Below, piece by piece: positions 1 to 8,326 of a stretch of 64,000 bases of DNA (position 1 is its first letter; each line of letters starts with the position of its first letter). The position numbers and the translations under genes were made by a program. The notes below the pieces were generated by a model. It did not search any database. It worked only from the letters and a program-made list of their open reading frames with translations, and had not been told where the DNA came from. Source of the DNA: DAOUVR01 sp034430535 (lineage in GTDB: Bacteria; Chloroflexota; Dehalococcoidia; E44-bin15); the NCBI GenBank assembly GCA_964443325.1, contig CAYUCL010000007.1, positions 10,188 to 74,187 of the forward strand, read 5' to 3'.

Positions 1-1449
1 AAGGGATCGTTAAATCCGGTGAATTACCTTTTCTATCCTGACTCTGTCGCCGTGATCGGCGCTTCTCCCAATCCCACTAAGTGGGGATTTCGCATATTCA
101 ACAGGCTTATCGGCTCCGGCCCAAAGGCAACGGTATACCCGATAAACCGCAGTGCAGACAACATTCTGGGGCACAAGGCTTACCCAAACCTGCTGGCAAT
201 ACCTGGCCCCATTGACCTGGCAGTTATCGTTGTACCTGAGAATTCGGTGCCCCCAGTTGTGCAAGAATGTGTGGATAAAGGCGTCAAAGCCGCTATCATC
301 ATCACCGCCGGCTTCAAGGAGACAGGAGTGGAAGGGGCTCGCCTTGAATCGGAGGTATTGAGTATAGCAAGAAGGGGAGGCCTGCGCCTCGTAGGGCCTA
401 ATTGCAATGGACATTTCAATACAGCAGTACAGCTCTTCACTACAGGCCCTCGGCGCATACGCCCAGGGCCTCTGGCTCTCATCTCACAGAGCGGCAATTT
501 TGGGACATACATCCTGGAGCGTGGCATTGAGAAGGGGATTGGTTTCAGCAAATATGTAAGCAGCGGTAACGAAGCGGACCTCACCATAGAGGACTACTTG
601 CAATACCTCGCAGAGGACGAGGAAACAAAAGTAATATGTGCCTATGTAGAGGGCATAAAAGATGGCAGGCGTTTCTTCGAGCTTGCCAAACATATCACCA
701 AGAAGAAGCCCATCGTGGTTATGAAGGTAGGGAGAACATCTGAGGCTGCTCGGGCAGTTCTTTCCCACACCGGCTCACTTGCTGGCTCAGACGCTGTCCA
801 CGATGCCGTATTTCGCCAATGCGGGGTCATCAGGGTAGACGAGGTGGATGAACTGCTCGATGTTGCGCTGGCGCTGGTAAGACAGCCCCTTCCACGAGGG
901 AAAAGGGTCGGCATTGTCACTACAGGCGGCGGCTTCGGGGTCGTGGCTGCAGATGCATGCCGGCGTTACGGCCTGGAAGTGCCGGCGTTGCGGGAGGAGA
1001 CGATACAAGCCCTGAACAAGTACCTTCCGCCTCGCTGGTCGCACTCAAACCCGGTGGACATGGCAGGCAGTTTTGAGGGTTCCTACGGTTGCATGGGCAA
1101 TCTACTAAAGGCTGACTACATCGACGCCGTTATTGCCGTTGGAAGCCTTGGCGTTCCGTCGGACTTCCTTGATCATTCCACGGCAACGGTGGGAGTCGAC
1201 ACACAAGAGTATGTAAAAATGATGATAGAGATGGAACTTCGGTTTGTAGACGGTCTTATTGAGAGGATCGATAAGTATCAAAAGCCCCTGATCATAACCA
1301 GCCCGGTGGGCGGTGTGGGTGGTGTCAAACCGCCAGCACTGGCTAAGCTTGAGGAAAATGGCATATACTTCTATCAAACACCCGAGGAGGGATCCAAGGT
1401 GATTTCCTACCTGGTCAGATATGCCGAATACCTCAGCTTGACCGAGTAA
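1..1449 (+). CDS. Acyl-CoA synthetase (ADP-forming) alpha subunit, 5' end possibly cut
   Basis: This is the alpha-type subunit of the NDP-forming acyl-CoA synthetase family, which interconverts acyl-CoA and acid with ATP formation in anaerobes. The N-terminus carries the CoA-binding Rossmann signature VAVIGASPNPTKWG. A succinyl-CoA-ligase-like domain follows (LISQSGNFG), then the SHTGSLAGS segment, which holds the phosphorylated histidine in this family. The remainder is the C-terminal ligase domain. The ATP-grasp beta domain is absent, so a separate beta subunit would be needed; none is in the window. A GTG at position 19 gives a normal 476-residue protein, but the frame is open to base 1, so the start may lie outside the window. 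Substrate acid is unknown. Confidence 0.85.
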   Translation, partial: KGSLNPVNYLFYPDSVAVIGASPNPTKWGFRIFNRLIGSGPKATVYPINRSADNILGHKAYPNLLAIPGPIDLAVIVVPENSVPPVVQECVDKGVKAAIIITAGFKETGVEGARLESEVLSIARRGGLRLVGPNCNGHFNTAVQLFTTGPRRIRPGPLALISQSGNFGTYILERGIEKGIGFSKYVSSGNEADLTIEDYLQYLAEDEETKVICAYVEGIKDGRRFFELAKHITKKKPIVVMKVGRTSEAARAVLSHTGSLAGSDAVHDAVFRQCGVIRVDEVDELLDVALALVRQPLPRGKRVGIVTTGGGFGVVAADACRRYGLEVPALREETIQALNKYLPPRWSHSNPVDMAGSFEGSYGCMGNLLKADYIDAVIAVGSLGVPSDFLDHSTATVGVDTQEYVKMMIEMELRFVDGLIERIDKYQKPLIITSPVGGVGGVKPPALAKLEENGIYFYQTPEEGSKVISYLVRYAEYLSLTE

Positions 1450-1523
1450 CTCCACAGGCGCCCTTCAGCAGGATTCACCAAATCACACCCCATCCACAAA
1501 GCTGCAAGGTCGTTCCATACATA

Positions 1524-1552
1524 TTGACATTTGTGTATGCTCACGCTATAGA
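1524..1552 (+). promoter_or_regulatory. Sigma-70-type promoter
   Basis: TTGACA at 1524-1529, a 17-base spacer and TATAGA at 1547-1552 form a near-consensus promoter. It would start transcription near 1559, about 100 bases before the transglutaminase/TPR gene at 1662. A palindromic repeat lies in the predicted leader. Recognised by eye only. Confidence 0.6.
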
Positions 1553-1613
1553 GGTGTATATAATATTCAAAAAGTAAGCCAGATAGGGTATCCCTTCGAC
1601 AAACTCAGGACAT

Positions 1614-1636
1614 GACTGGAGCAGATGCTCTAGGCT
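1614..1636 (+). repeat. Palindromic repeat, single degenerate copy
   Basis: GGAGCAGATGCTCTAGGC here matches the core of the palindromes at 34.0, 35.8 and 46.9 kb. Only one hairpin unit is present and its left arm is shortened. It sits between the promoter at 1524 and the gene at 1662. Confidence 0.6.
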
Positions 1637-1661
1637 CTCTAATGGGAAATGTGGAGCAATC

Positions 1662-2624
1662 ATGACCAATCTTGATAGCGCTTTGGCCGATTGGCATATA
1701 CCAGGTCTGCCTTATGAATTGAGGGGCTCTACCACGCAAAAACTCGATCTTGAGGCAATTGGACTTCTCATAAGTCAGAAGCTCGCTGAAGCTCATGACG
1801 AAGAGGAGACAAGCGGTATACAAATATTAATCTCGGATTGGCTCTATGACCTGGTGCGAAGCAATGTCAAGCGCGGGCGGGTCTTCGAGCTGGATGATGT
1901 GCTATCTACCGGGCGTGCCGATTGTCTGGGCTATACCAAGCTATTCTCCGCCATTGGCCCCAGATTCAGCTTAGTGTTAGGGATCGTAGAGGTTTTAATA
2001 GATAATGCTGGACGCTATGTACCACACCACGTAAACATTCTGAACCTCGCCAATGGAGCATATCGTTTCATAGACGCATGGTATGGCTCCAGCAATATAC
2101 GCCATCGACGAATTGGAGCCCTGGTTGATGGAGTGCCCAGAGACATAGACGAAGAGGAACTCAGTGGAATACGGGAGCTCAGGGGACTTCCTGACCATTG
2201 CATTGATGCGATAACCCTTTATATAAAGGGAAACAGGTTCCTGGACAGAGATGAGCTTGATGAAGCGATAAAGCACTACTCCGAAGCAATAGAGCTGTAC
2301 CCAAATAATAGCAGAGCATTCTACAATCGGGCGCTAGCACATGATAGAAAAGGTAATACGGAAGAGGCCAAGTTGGACTACGCTCAAGCGCTTAACGACG
2401 AATCCAGCCTTATCCGGGTACTGGCTACAATAGGGGAGCTTGAAGACCTGATAATATTAGACGACGAGGGCATTGATGAACTGGAACAGGATGTCTATCT
2501 CTGGCGCAAGGGATTTAAGACCGGAGAGCAGGCTGGATATGAGGAAATTGCCCGCAGGTATAAGATTTCACCAGAGGAGGTGAAGAGTATACTTTCAAGG
2601 GTAGAAAGATTGTATATGCGGTAG
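1662..2624 (+). CDS. Transglutaminase-like / TPR protein with C-terminal helix-turn-helix
   Basis: A 320-residue, probably cytoplasmic protein (no signal peptide seen). Residues 50-150 look like a transglutaminase/protease-like fold: Cys88 in RADCLGYTKLF, His122/123 in VPHHVNIL and Asp138 in FIDAWYG are spaced like a Cys-His-Asp triad. Residues about 185-250 form TPR helices (AIKHYSEAIELYPNNSRAFYN and the next pair). The tail, about 290-318 (YEEIARRYKISPEEVKSIL), resembles the sigma region 4 helix-turn-helix. The start is ATG 1662 behind GGAG. It has its own promoter and no co-oriented partner closer than the M20 gene 143 bases on. The triad is inferred from spacing; the substrate is unknown. 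Confidence 0.6.
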   Translation: MTNLDSALADWHIPGLPYELRGSTTQKLDLEAIGLLISQKLAEAHDEEETSGIQILISDWLYDLVRSNVKRGRVFELDDVLSTGRADCLGYTKLFSAIGPRFSLVLGIVEVLIDNAGRYVPHHVNILNLANGAYRFIDAWYGSSNIRHRRIGALVDGVPRDIDEEELSGIRELRGLPDHCIDAITLYIKGNRFLDRDELDEAIKHYSEAIELYPNNSRAFYNRALAHDRKGNTEEAKLDYAQALNDESSLIRVLATIGELEDLIILDDEGIDELEQDVYLWRKGFKTGEQAGYEEIARRYKISPEEVKSILSRVERLYMR

Positions 2625-2767
2625 ACTGTAAAACCTCGACGGCAATATACCCCGAATCGTGAAGCCCCGGTGCGAAATGTAACTGAAGCCAAACACTGCG
2701 AACGTGGGTAGAGCCCCGCGTTCGGTATGTGATCGATGAAGTCATATTGAAAATGCGGAGGTGATCA

Positions 2768-3964
2768 ATGGACATAGAGAAACTGAAGGCGACGGTCACT
2801 AATGAAGTGGATGTACTCCGATCGGAACTGGTCGATCTCAGCCTTAGGATTCATCAGAACCCTGAGACTGCTTTCGAGGAAGTGAAGGCTTCTGCCTGGC
2901 TGGCTGAGTATCTAGAGCAAAAAGGATTCGATGTTGAGAGAGGGATTTGCCAGTTGCCCACGGCTTTCAGGGCGACCTATGGATCGGGCAAGCCGGTGAT
3001 CGCTCTGCTAGCCGAGTACGATGCCCTGCCCGATATAGGACATGCGTGTGGCCACAATATAATCGGCACTTCGTCCGTTGGGGCAGCCACTGCCGCCCGG
3101 AAAGCCGTCGATGCAATGGGAGGCAGCGTTGTAGTTGTCGGCACCCCGGCCGAGGAAGCGTACGGCGGGAAGGTATTCTTGGCGGAAAGAGGTGCCTTCC
3201 AGGATGTGGATGCCGCCATGATAGTCCACCCCCATGTGGTAGACCGAGCAAGCGCACGCACTCTGGCTCTGATCCGCCTCGAAGTCGAGTTCTACGGCAA
3301 AGCAGTCCATGCCTCCAGCGATCCACAAAAAGGCGTGAACGCGCTGGAAGCTATGATCCAGGCCTACAACGGAATCAACTCCCTCAGACAGCACATTCCG
3401 GAGCGGTCCCGCGTCCACGGCATCATCACTCACGGCGGAGAAGCTGCCAATATCGTCCCAGCCTATACCGCCGGGGAATTCCTGATCCGTGCTGAATGGG
3501 AGGCGGAACTCAACGAGCTGAAGGAGAAGGTGCTGAACTGCTTCAAGGCGGCCTCTCTGGCCACTGGCGCCCGCCTGGAGCATCGCTGGTTCTCATACTA
3601 CGCGCCTTTGAAGCCCAACGCCGCCCTGGCAGAGCTATTTGCCAAGAACTTGGAGAGCCTGGGGCGAACGGTTCTGCCACCCATGCGTAGAGGGCTGGGC
3701 AGCAGCGATGTAGGCAATGTCAGCGTTCTCGTTCCTACCATTCATCCCGCGGTGGCAATTGCACCTCGAGATATCACCCCTCACACCCCCGGATTCGCTG
3801 AGGCCGCTGCCTCCGAAGCGGGACATCAGGGGCTTGTCGACGGGGCCAAGGCCATGGCAATGACCGTGGTTGACCTGATCGCTCAGCCGGAGGCGATGCA
3901 AAAGGTGAAGGAAGAGTTCGTCTCCGAGAACCCAGCCGGTCAAGGCGGCATATCTGCGGTGTGA
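2768..3964 (+). CDS. M20 family amidohydrolase / peptidase
   Basis: A metal-dependent amidohydrolase of the M20D group (hippurate, indole-acetyl-amino-acid and aminobenzoyl-glutamate hydrolases), 398 residues, full length. Metal ligands are visible as His92 and His96 in DIGHACGHNIIG and the acidic pair Glu129/130 in TPAEEAYGGK. The lid/dimerisation insert follows (KAVHASSDPQKGVNALEAMI). The start is certain: a consensus Shine-Dalgarno GGAGGTGATC lies directly upstream of ATG 2768. No signal peptide is seen, so it acts in the cytoplasm on amide-linked small molecules. The exact substrate cannot be read from the sequence. No operon partner is evident. Confidence 0.85.
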   Translation: MDIEKLKATVTNEVDVLRSELVDLSLRIHQNPETAFEEVKASAWLAEYLEQKGFDVERGICQLPTAFRATYGSGKPVIALLAEYDALPDIGHACGHNIIGTSSVGAATAARKAVDAMGGSVVVVGTPAEEAYGGKVFLAERGAFQDVDAAMIVHPHVVDRASARTLALIRLEVEFYGKAVHASSDPQKGVNALEAMIQAYNGINSLRQHIPERSRVHGIITHGGEAANIVPAYTAGEFLIRAEWEAELNELKEKVLNCFKAASLATGARLEHRWFSYYAPLKPNAALAELFAKNLESLGRTVLPPMRRGLGSSDVGNVSVLVPTIHPAVAIAPRDITPHTPGFAEAAASEAGHQGLVDGAKAMAMTVVDLIAQPEAMQKVKEEFVSENPAGQGGISAV

Positions 3965-4121
3965 CGGTAGGCGTTGGTCACCTGTCCTCCACCGCCGCTG
4001 TCTCTCAGTCTGGTGCTGAACAGGAAGCGGCGAGCGGGACAGGCCTCAGCAGTGCTCATCGCGGTCACCTTCCGGAATCGCGCCCTGCTCCGCACGCGTG
4101 CCGCAAGGATAGACGTATATC

Positions 4122-4150
4122 TTGACGTCTAATGTGGTGCGCTATATCAT
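4122..4150 (+). promoter_or_regulatory. Promoter for tRNA-Gly (and perhaps the recombinase)
   Basis: TTGACG at 4122-4127, a 17-base spacer and TATCAT at 4145-4150 make a strong sigma-70-like promoter. Predicted start is near 4157, about 97 bases before the tRNA. The TTG of the -35 box is the same triplet that opens the longest reading frame through the tRNA, which argues against that triplet being a start codon. Confidence 0.6.
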
Positions 4151-4253
4151 GGAGATAACAAAAAACAAGGGCAGGATGCGAAAGGGGGGGTGCCTGCTTC
4201 ACCATTTTTTGCACCAAATCGGGGTCTCCCCCCCCCGATTTAGCTTCGATTTC

Positions 4254-4326
4254 GCGGGAGTAACTCAGTTGGTAGAGTCCCTGCCTTCCAAGCAGGTTGT
4301 CGAGGGTTCGAGTCCCTTCTCCCGCT
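4254..4326 (+). tRNA. tRNA-Gly (TCC)
   Basis: A full cloverleaf folds. The acceptor is GCGGGAG with CTCCCGC, the D stem ACTC/GAGT, and the anticodon stem CCTGC/GCAGG with loop CTTCCAA, which gives anticodon TCC. The T arm is GAGGG-TTCGAGT-CCCTT with one G-T pair. The discriminator base is T at 4326 and CCA is not encoded. The tyrosine recombinase lies directly behind its 3' end, as at integration sites. Confidence 0.93.
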
Positions 4327-4382
4327 CAACTAGTTTAGCTTCAAAACGTTCACAAAATGGTTGTGAACTTTTCACAAAGGAT

Positions 4383-5135
4383 TTGCTTGATAACTTCCTT
4401 AGCTCTAGAGCTTCAGGCACAAGCTTTAAGACCATAGGAGTCTATCACCTTGCCCTTAATAATTTTGTTGGCTATCCTATCACTCCTGAAGGTATCAATG
4501 CCTATCTTAATTCCCTTACCTGTGGTAATGCCAAGCATAACTACTACAGATGTATCAAGACACTTTGCAGGTGGCTATATCACACTGACCAGCTTCCCAA
4601 TAACCCGATTGAGAAGGTGTTACCACCAAGACGGCAAAAGAAGCTACTGCCAGCCATGTCAAAAGAGCAATTAGAAGTCCTGGTCAACCATGCTCTTGCC
4701 GAGAGGGACAAGGTTACGCTGAGCCTATTGTGGTATTCGGGAATGAGACTATCGGAAGCTGCCAATGTGAAGGCTAAGGACTTCAATTGGGAAGAGGGAA
4801 CTGTAGTTGTGTTGGGCAAGGGCAATCGCTATCGCAAAGCTCTAGCTCGCAATGGCATTGTGAGAGAATGGTTCACAAATCATGATAGCCTAGGAATAAC
4901 CCCTCATGGGATACAGACCATGCTCCAGAGGTTAGGACAAGCTACAGGCATACGATGTTCCGCTCATTCATTCAGACGTGGATTCTGTGTCCACAATGTA
5001 AAGTCGGGACTGTCCAATAAAGTAATCCAGAGCTTAGGTGGTTGGGATACTCCCGATATGGTTAGCCACTATGCAGCAAGCCTGACCTTTGACGATGCCC
5101 TGAAGATATACAAGGTTGTGAACACGGATGCCTAG
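4383..5135 (+). CDS. Tyrosine recombinase / integrase of a tRNA-Gly-linked island
   Basis: A phage-type integrase. An N-terminal core-binding helix bundle (LSSRASGTSFKTIGVYHLAL) precedes the catalytic domain. Catalytic residues visible are Arg in YSGMRLSEA, Lys in GKGNRYRK, HxxR in AHSFRRG, Trp in GGWDT where many relatives have His, and the nucleophile Tyr in MVSHYAAS. The start is uncertain. The frame is open back through the whole tRNA-Gly gene to 4122, but no good ATG with a Shine-Dalgarno follows the tRNA. TTG 4383 is the first credible initiator after the tRNA, though its AAAGGA lies too close to be convincing. It is more AT-rich than the flanking genes. It probably integrated the element reaching to about 7.7 kb. 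Confidence 0.8.
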   Translation: MLDNFLSSRASGTSFKTIGVYHLALNNFVGYPITPEGINAYLNSLTCGNAKHNYYRCIKTLCRWLYHTDQLPNNPIEKVLPPRRQKKLLPAMSKEQLEVLVNHALAERDKVTLSLLWYSGMRLSEAANVKAKDFNWEEGTVVVLGKGNRYRKALARNGIVREWFTNHDSLGITPHGIQTMLQRLGQATGIRCSAHSFRRGFCVHNVKSGLSNKVIQSLGGWDTPDMVSHYAASLTFDDALKIYKVVNTDA

Positions 5136-5301
5136 GTGGCATATGTTCAAAGCTGGAAATTCACAGGGCAAGGCTAATTGTTCACAATTGACCTAGGGGG
5201 TATCCCCCTGGACTTTCCCTTGACCGATGCCCAGCCTGTAGAACGTTGGCTCATAGAGAAAATCCGCTTAGAGGTGAAATCTGGCAAAGTCCTACCACTG
5301 T

Positions 5302-5850
5302 TTAATCCCATGTTGCTGGTAGGGCACGTTCTACATCGGTAGCCTCAATATGAAGACCACCTGTGTCAAGCCAGCGGTCAACCCTAGATGAAAAGATTTT
5401 GCCTTCGACTCTAACGTAGTCTTTTGGCTTCGGTTCAAAGCCTATTTTATCACTTCTGACTGTAACCAAAATCTTGTTACCAGCACCATCATGAACTAGA
5501 AAATTATAGCGGTCTTTAGCGTCATCATACCGAACAGGGCTAATGCCGAGGTAGTCGCTATATTCTGGAATTTGAACACATTTGAGTTCTACAAGCCTTT
5601 CTTGTACATCTCTTGCTCCTCTTTCAGCAAGTATGACCTCTATTGAAGTGAGCTTGTTAAAAGGTAAGTAAGGAACCCAAATAGCAGCAGTGAACCCTCC
5701 CAAGACCGCTGTAGCCAACAAAGAGCTTACAGCCCAGGTCAAAACTTTCTTCCGCTTTCCTTGTGCTCTTAGCCATGAGTTCGCCAAAAGAGCAGCCAGC
5801 AAAATCAATACAAGAGAAATTCCGTAAAACAAGTACACTTGCCACGTCAT
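5302..5850 (-). CDS. Membrane-anchored hypothetical protein
   Basis: A 182-residue protein of unknown function on the island. Two N-terminal hydrophobic helices (VYLFYGISLVLILLAALLA and an AVSSLLATAVLGGFTAAI segment) are followed by a soluble domain of about 115 residues. The beta-rich part (YNFLVHDGAGNKILVTVRS, then DYVRVEGKIFSSRV) suggests an OB-like fold exposed at the membrane. That fold is a guess from strand pattern. It lies opposite to the recombinase and in the same orientation as the next membrane protein. No named family recognised. Confidence 0.55.
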   Translation of the reverse strand: MTWQVYLFYGISLVLILLAALLANSWLRAQGKRKKVLTWAVSSLLATAVLGGFTAAIWVPYLPFNKLTSIEVILAERGARDVQERLVELKCVQIPEYSDYLGISPVRYDDAKDRYNFLVHDGAGNKILVTVRSDKIGFEPKPKDYVRVEGKIFSSRVDRWLDTGGLHIEATDVERALPATWD

Positions 5851-5926
5851 TGCAAAGGCTCGTTTATCGGTATTTTATCACCATAACCACCCTGGGGGAA
5901 GGTCAAGGAATGGGAGTGCTTGAGAT

Positions 5927-6253
5927 TCACTTTTCCCTTTTCCTTGACAACCTATCAAGCAGTATATACGGAATTAACCAAAGCCTAAGCACGAGATAGC
6001 GACCAAACAAGGGATAGGCGAGAGCCGTTCCTATGAAAAGCGCAACTAACAGAATCCACGAATACAGTACAATAATAACGCCAGATGCGACCATAAGTGG
6101 AAATGATACACAAAAGAAAAGACACCCAAAGTATTCACTACTAAACATCTGAGCTCTCCACAACGGGTCAAGCCGACTCTGCGCAAGCTGCAGTTGAAAG
6201 CTGCTTAAGGATATTGGGAAGACTATTATCGCTATGATTTCAAGAAAACCCAT
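5927..6253 (-). CDS. Small multi-pass membrane protein, hypothetical
   Basis: A 108-residue hydrophobic protein with three to four predicted membrane helices (EIIAIIVFPISL, FFCVSFPLMVASGVIIVLYS, ILLVALFIGTALAYPL, LWLIPYILL) and a basic tail RLSRKREK. It lies upstream of the other minus-strand membrane gene of the island, with a 76-base gap, so both may be co-transcribed. No family recognised. The hydrophobic pattern favours a real gene over chance. Confidence 0.45.
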   Translation of the reverse strand: MGFLEIIAIIVFPISLSSFQLQLAQSRLDPLWRAQMFSSEYFGCLFFCVSFPLMVASGVIIVLYSWILLVALFIGTALAYPLFGRYLVLRLWLIPYILLDRLSRKREK

Positions 6254-6491
6254 ACAGATTTCGGTTTCAAGCCCCCTTCAGATGACTGAAATCAGTTCTG
6301 GTATAGATAGACCAGACCAGCCTCCTGTGTCTCCTATGCAGCCTGAAGTTCACCAGACAAGCCTTGATGGTCTCGGTGGCACTATTATACTCCGACCTGT
6401 ACTCTCTTAGCCACAGGCTTATCATAGCTTCGCTGCTTACATTGATTGTCTGGGGCTTATGAACACTCTTTCAAGTCAAACTGAGTAGAAG

Positions 6492-6497
6492 TATAAT
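6492..6497 (+). promoter_or_regulatory. Possible -10 box upstream of the HEPN-like gene
   Basis: A perfect TATAAT at 6492-6497 lies 30 bases before ATG 6528. The matching -35 (TTTCAA near 6469) is weak. A ribosome site AAAGGTGAT follows. The gene therefore probably has its own promoter on the island. Confidence 0.4.
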
Positions 6498-6527
6498 GGA
6501 TAGACAGTAATAAAGGTGATATCTTAA

Positions 6528-7139
6528 ATGAATAAACTTCTTTGGACATTTAGCTATTATGCTGATTATGCTCGGGTTGCTTTGGAAAATTACACAAGTA
6601 TCGAGCAACTACTTGCAAAGAAGAAGTCAATTAATGAAAAGTATAACAGTACAGGACAGATTTCAGACGATGACAATAGAGAATGGGGTAGAATCATCAA
6701 TGAAATAAACAAGCATAGCAGGATTGTTATTATTTTCTGTGCATTATCATTAGAAGCCTTTATTAATGACTATGCTATACACCGCACATCCAAAAGCTAC
6801 CTGGAAAACTATCTGGATAAACTAGACCTATATTCTAAATGGGTAGTCATTCCTAGACTTCTGACCGATTCTCAACTAGATACTGGTGCTCAACCAATGC
6901 AAGATTTGGATTGGTTAATTAAACAGCGAAATAGGTTAGTTCACATTAAGTCAGAAACGGTGGAAGTAAGCAAAATAGCTGATAAGCTAAAGCGATATAA
7001 TGAGCAGGTAGCACAAAAAGCCATACATACCGTTAAGAATATAGTATTAGCGCTACATAACATAGACAGGAAAGCAAATGAGACTTGGCTCCGTTATGAG
7101 GGTGAATGGTTCCCAAGCAAGAGGCTAAATTCGCCATAA
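6528..7139 (+). CDS. HEPN-like protein, candidate RNase/defence cargo
   Basis: A 203-residue, mainly helical protein. Residues 134-139 read RNRLVH in the context IKQRNRLVHIK, matching the Rx4H (RNxxxH) active-site motif of HEPN ribonucleases. An upstream helix, CALSLEAFINDYAI (71-84), fits the first HEPN core helix. HEPN proteins are frequent in abortive-infection and toxin systems and often act with a nucleotidyltransferase or kinase partner; no such partner lies next to it. AAAGGTGAT precedes ATG 6528. It is AT-rich, single and within the recombinase island, so it is probably cargo. The HEPN call rests on the motif and helicity only. Confidence 0.5.
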   Translation: MNKLLWTFSYYADYARVALENYTSIEQLLAKKKSINEKYNSTGQISDDDNREWGRIINEINKHSRIVIIFCALSLEAFINDYAIHRTSKSYLENYLDKLDLYSKWVVIPRLLTDSQLDTGAQPMQDLDWLIKQRNRLVHIKSETVEVSKIADKLKRYNEQVAQKAIHTVKNIVLALHNIDRKANETWLRYEGEWFPSKRLNSP

Positions 7140-7309
7140 TGCTCCGATACCCATTGTTATACCTAGCGACATGAACCTCCCCCACCCCTACCCCTCCCCT
7201 ATCATGTATGTATAGTAACTTTTTGTGCCATACCTGCCATAAAAAGGTTTAGGATTCTAGGACTTTGCTTTACCTCAAAATAATAATAGGATTTTATATT
7301 CTTAATATC

Positions 7310-7495
7310 CTAATCATTTTTATCTGGGGTCAATTCCAAGATATTGTGTCTCCCTTGCTTCGTTGGGTCTTGTCTAGCACCCACCACGCCATCAGCTTTA
7401 AGTTTGCGAAGAGCAATCTCATAAGTTGCGTCTTTAATACCAGCTTCTATCGCTTTAGCTTTGTTTTCAGCTTCTGCTTTTGCTAGAGGAACGGA
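7310..7495 (-). pseudogene. Remnant of a minus-strand gene, winged-helix-like C-terminus
   Basis: The minus strand between about 7495 and the TAG at 7310-7312 reads as protein-like sequence: LAKAEAENKAKAIEAGI, then DATYEIALRKLKADGVVG and GRHNILELTPDKND. The alternating helix pattern resembles the DNA-binding tail seen in some primase/AAA replication proteins of mobile elements. No start codon or Shine-Dalgarno is visible, and the frame upstream loses protein character. It is best read as the decayed 3' end of an element gene. The family assignment is tentative. Confidence 0.35.
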
Positions 7496-7717
7496 AAGAA
7501 ACCCTCGGTATTGATAGATAAATATAGAAGATGGGCAAGTTGTATTATAGCGAAATGACGATTCTCCTTTGCATCAAACAGGGCAATCTAGCGCTGTACG
7601 CTCAGTTCTGCTAAACTCACCATCGGAGGCTATAGTATTCTTAGCGTGTAATCGAGTTTGGTGGTGTACCGCTTTACTATATTCTCAGTTGCCTGGCCAT
7701 CCACGGAGTGAGGACGA

Positions 7718-8137
7718 TTGAATGCCCGCCAATCTGCCGCCGCAGCTAAGAAAGCTCTCATCCTGGCTAACAAGAGTGACCTTTCCTATATACGGAATAA
7801 TTTCGGCGAACTCGAATCACGTTACGGAAGGGAATTCCCTGTCATCCGCGTTTCCGCCAGGAATGGAAGCGGCCTTGAGGACTTCAAGCGCAAGCTCTTT
7901 GACATGTTAGATATCATCAGGGTATACACCAAAGCTCCCGGCGAGAACGCTGACCTCACTAAACCCACAACTCTAAAACGCGGAAGCACCGTAGCGGACG
8001 TTGCTGAGTCCATACATAAGGATTTCACAGCGAAGCTGAAGCAGGCTCGGATTTGGGGCTCGGGCAAATTCGATGGTCAACTGGTCAGGAAAGACTACGT
8101 TCTGCAGGACGGCGACACAGTCGAATTACATATTTGA
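7718..8137 (+). pseudogene. Truncated TGS-domain GTPase (Obg/DRG-like), C-terminal half only
   Basis: The 139 residues open close to the G4 box (ALILANKSDL), then show the G5 box (IRVSARNGSG) and a complete TGS domain (DIIRVYTKAPGENADL to YVLQDGDTVELHI). Walker A, switch I and the DxxG box are all missing, and so is any start region with a Shine-Dalgarno. GTP hydrolysis is therefore impossible as encoded. The break coincides with the right side of the AT-rich island, which suggests that integration or a later deletion removed the 5' half. It could still make a free TGS domain, but a pseudogene is the simpler reading. Confidence 0.7.
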
Positions 8138-8326
8138 GACTCCCACCTCAGAACATAGGGCATCTATGCATACAGTGCTTGGATATCTGTGATGTAGTAT
8201 TATGAGTTCAGGTGCTGGCATTGGTAAAAGAAGTCCCACCTTATCATGGTGAAAAGGAGAAAAAGATAACAAGGGCTATTGGCCGGTCGCTTAAGCTTCT
8301 CCAGTTGCGCGGAAGGAGTGGGTGAA

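Noticed and set aside
4122..4382. Integrase start at 4122 with the tRNA as coding sequence
   Set aside because: The first triplet is the -35 box of a promoter and the translated part is simply tRNA-Gly; kept only as an open question in the findings.
7265..7486. 73-residue plus-strand frame
   Set aside because: Low-complexity, no ribosome site, and antisense to a more protein-like minus-strand remnant.
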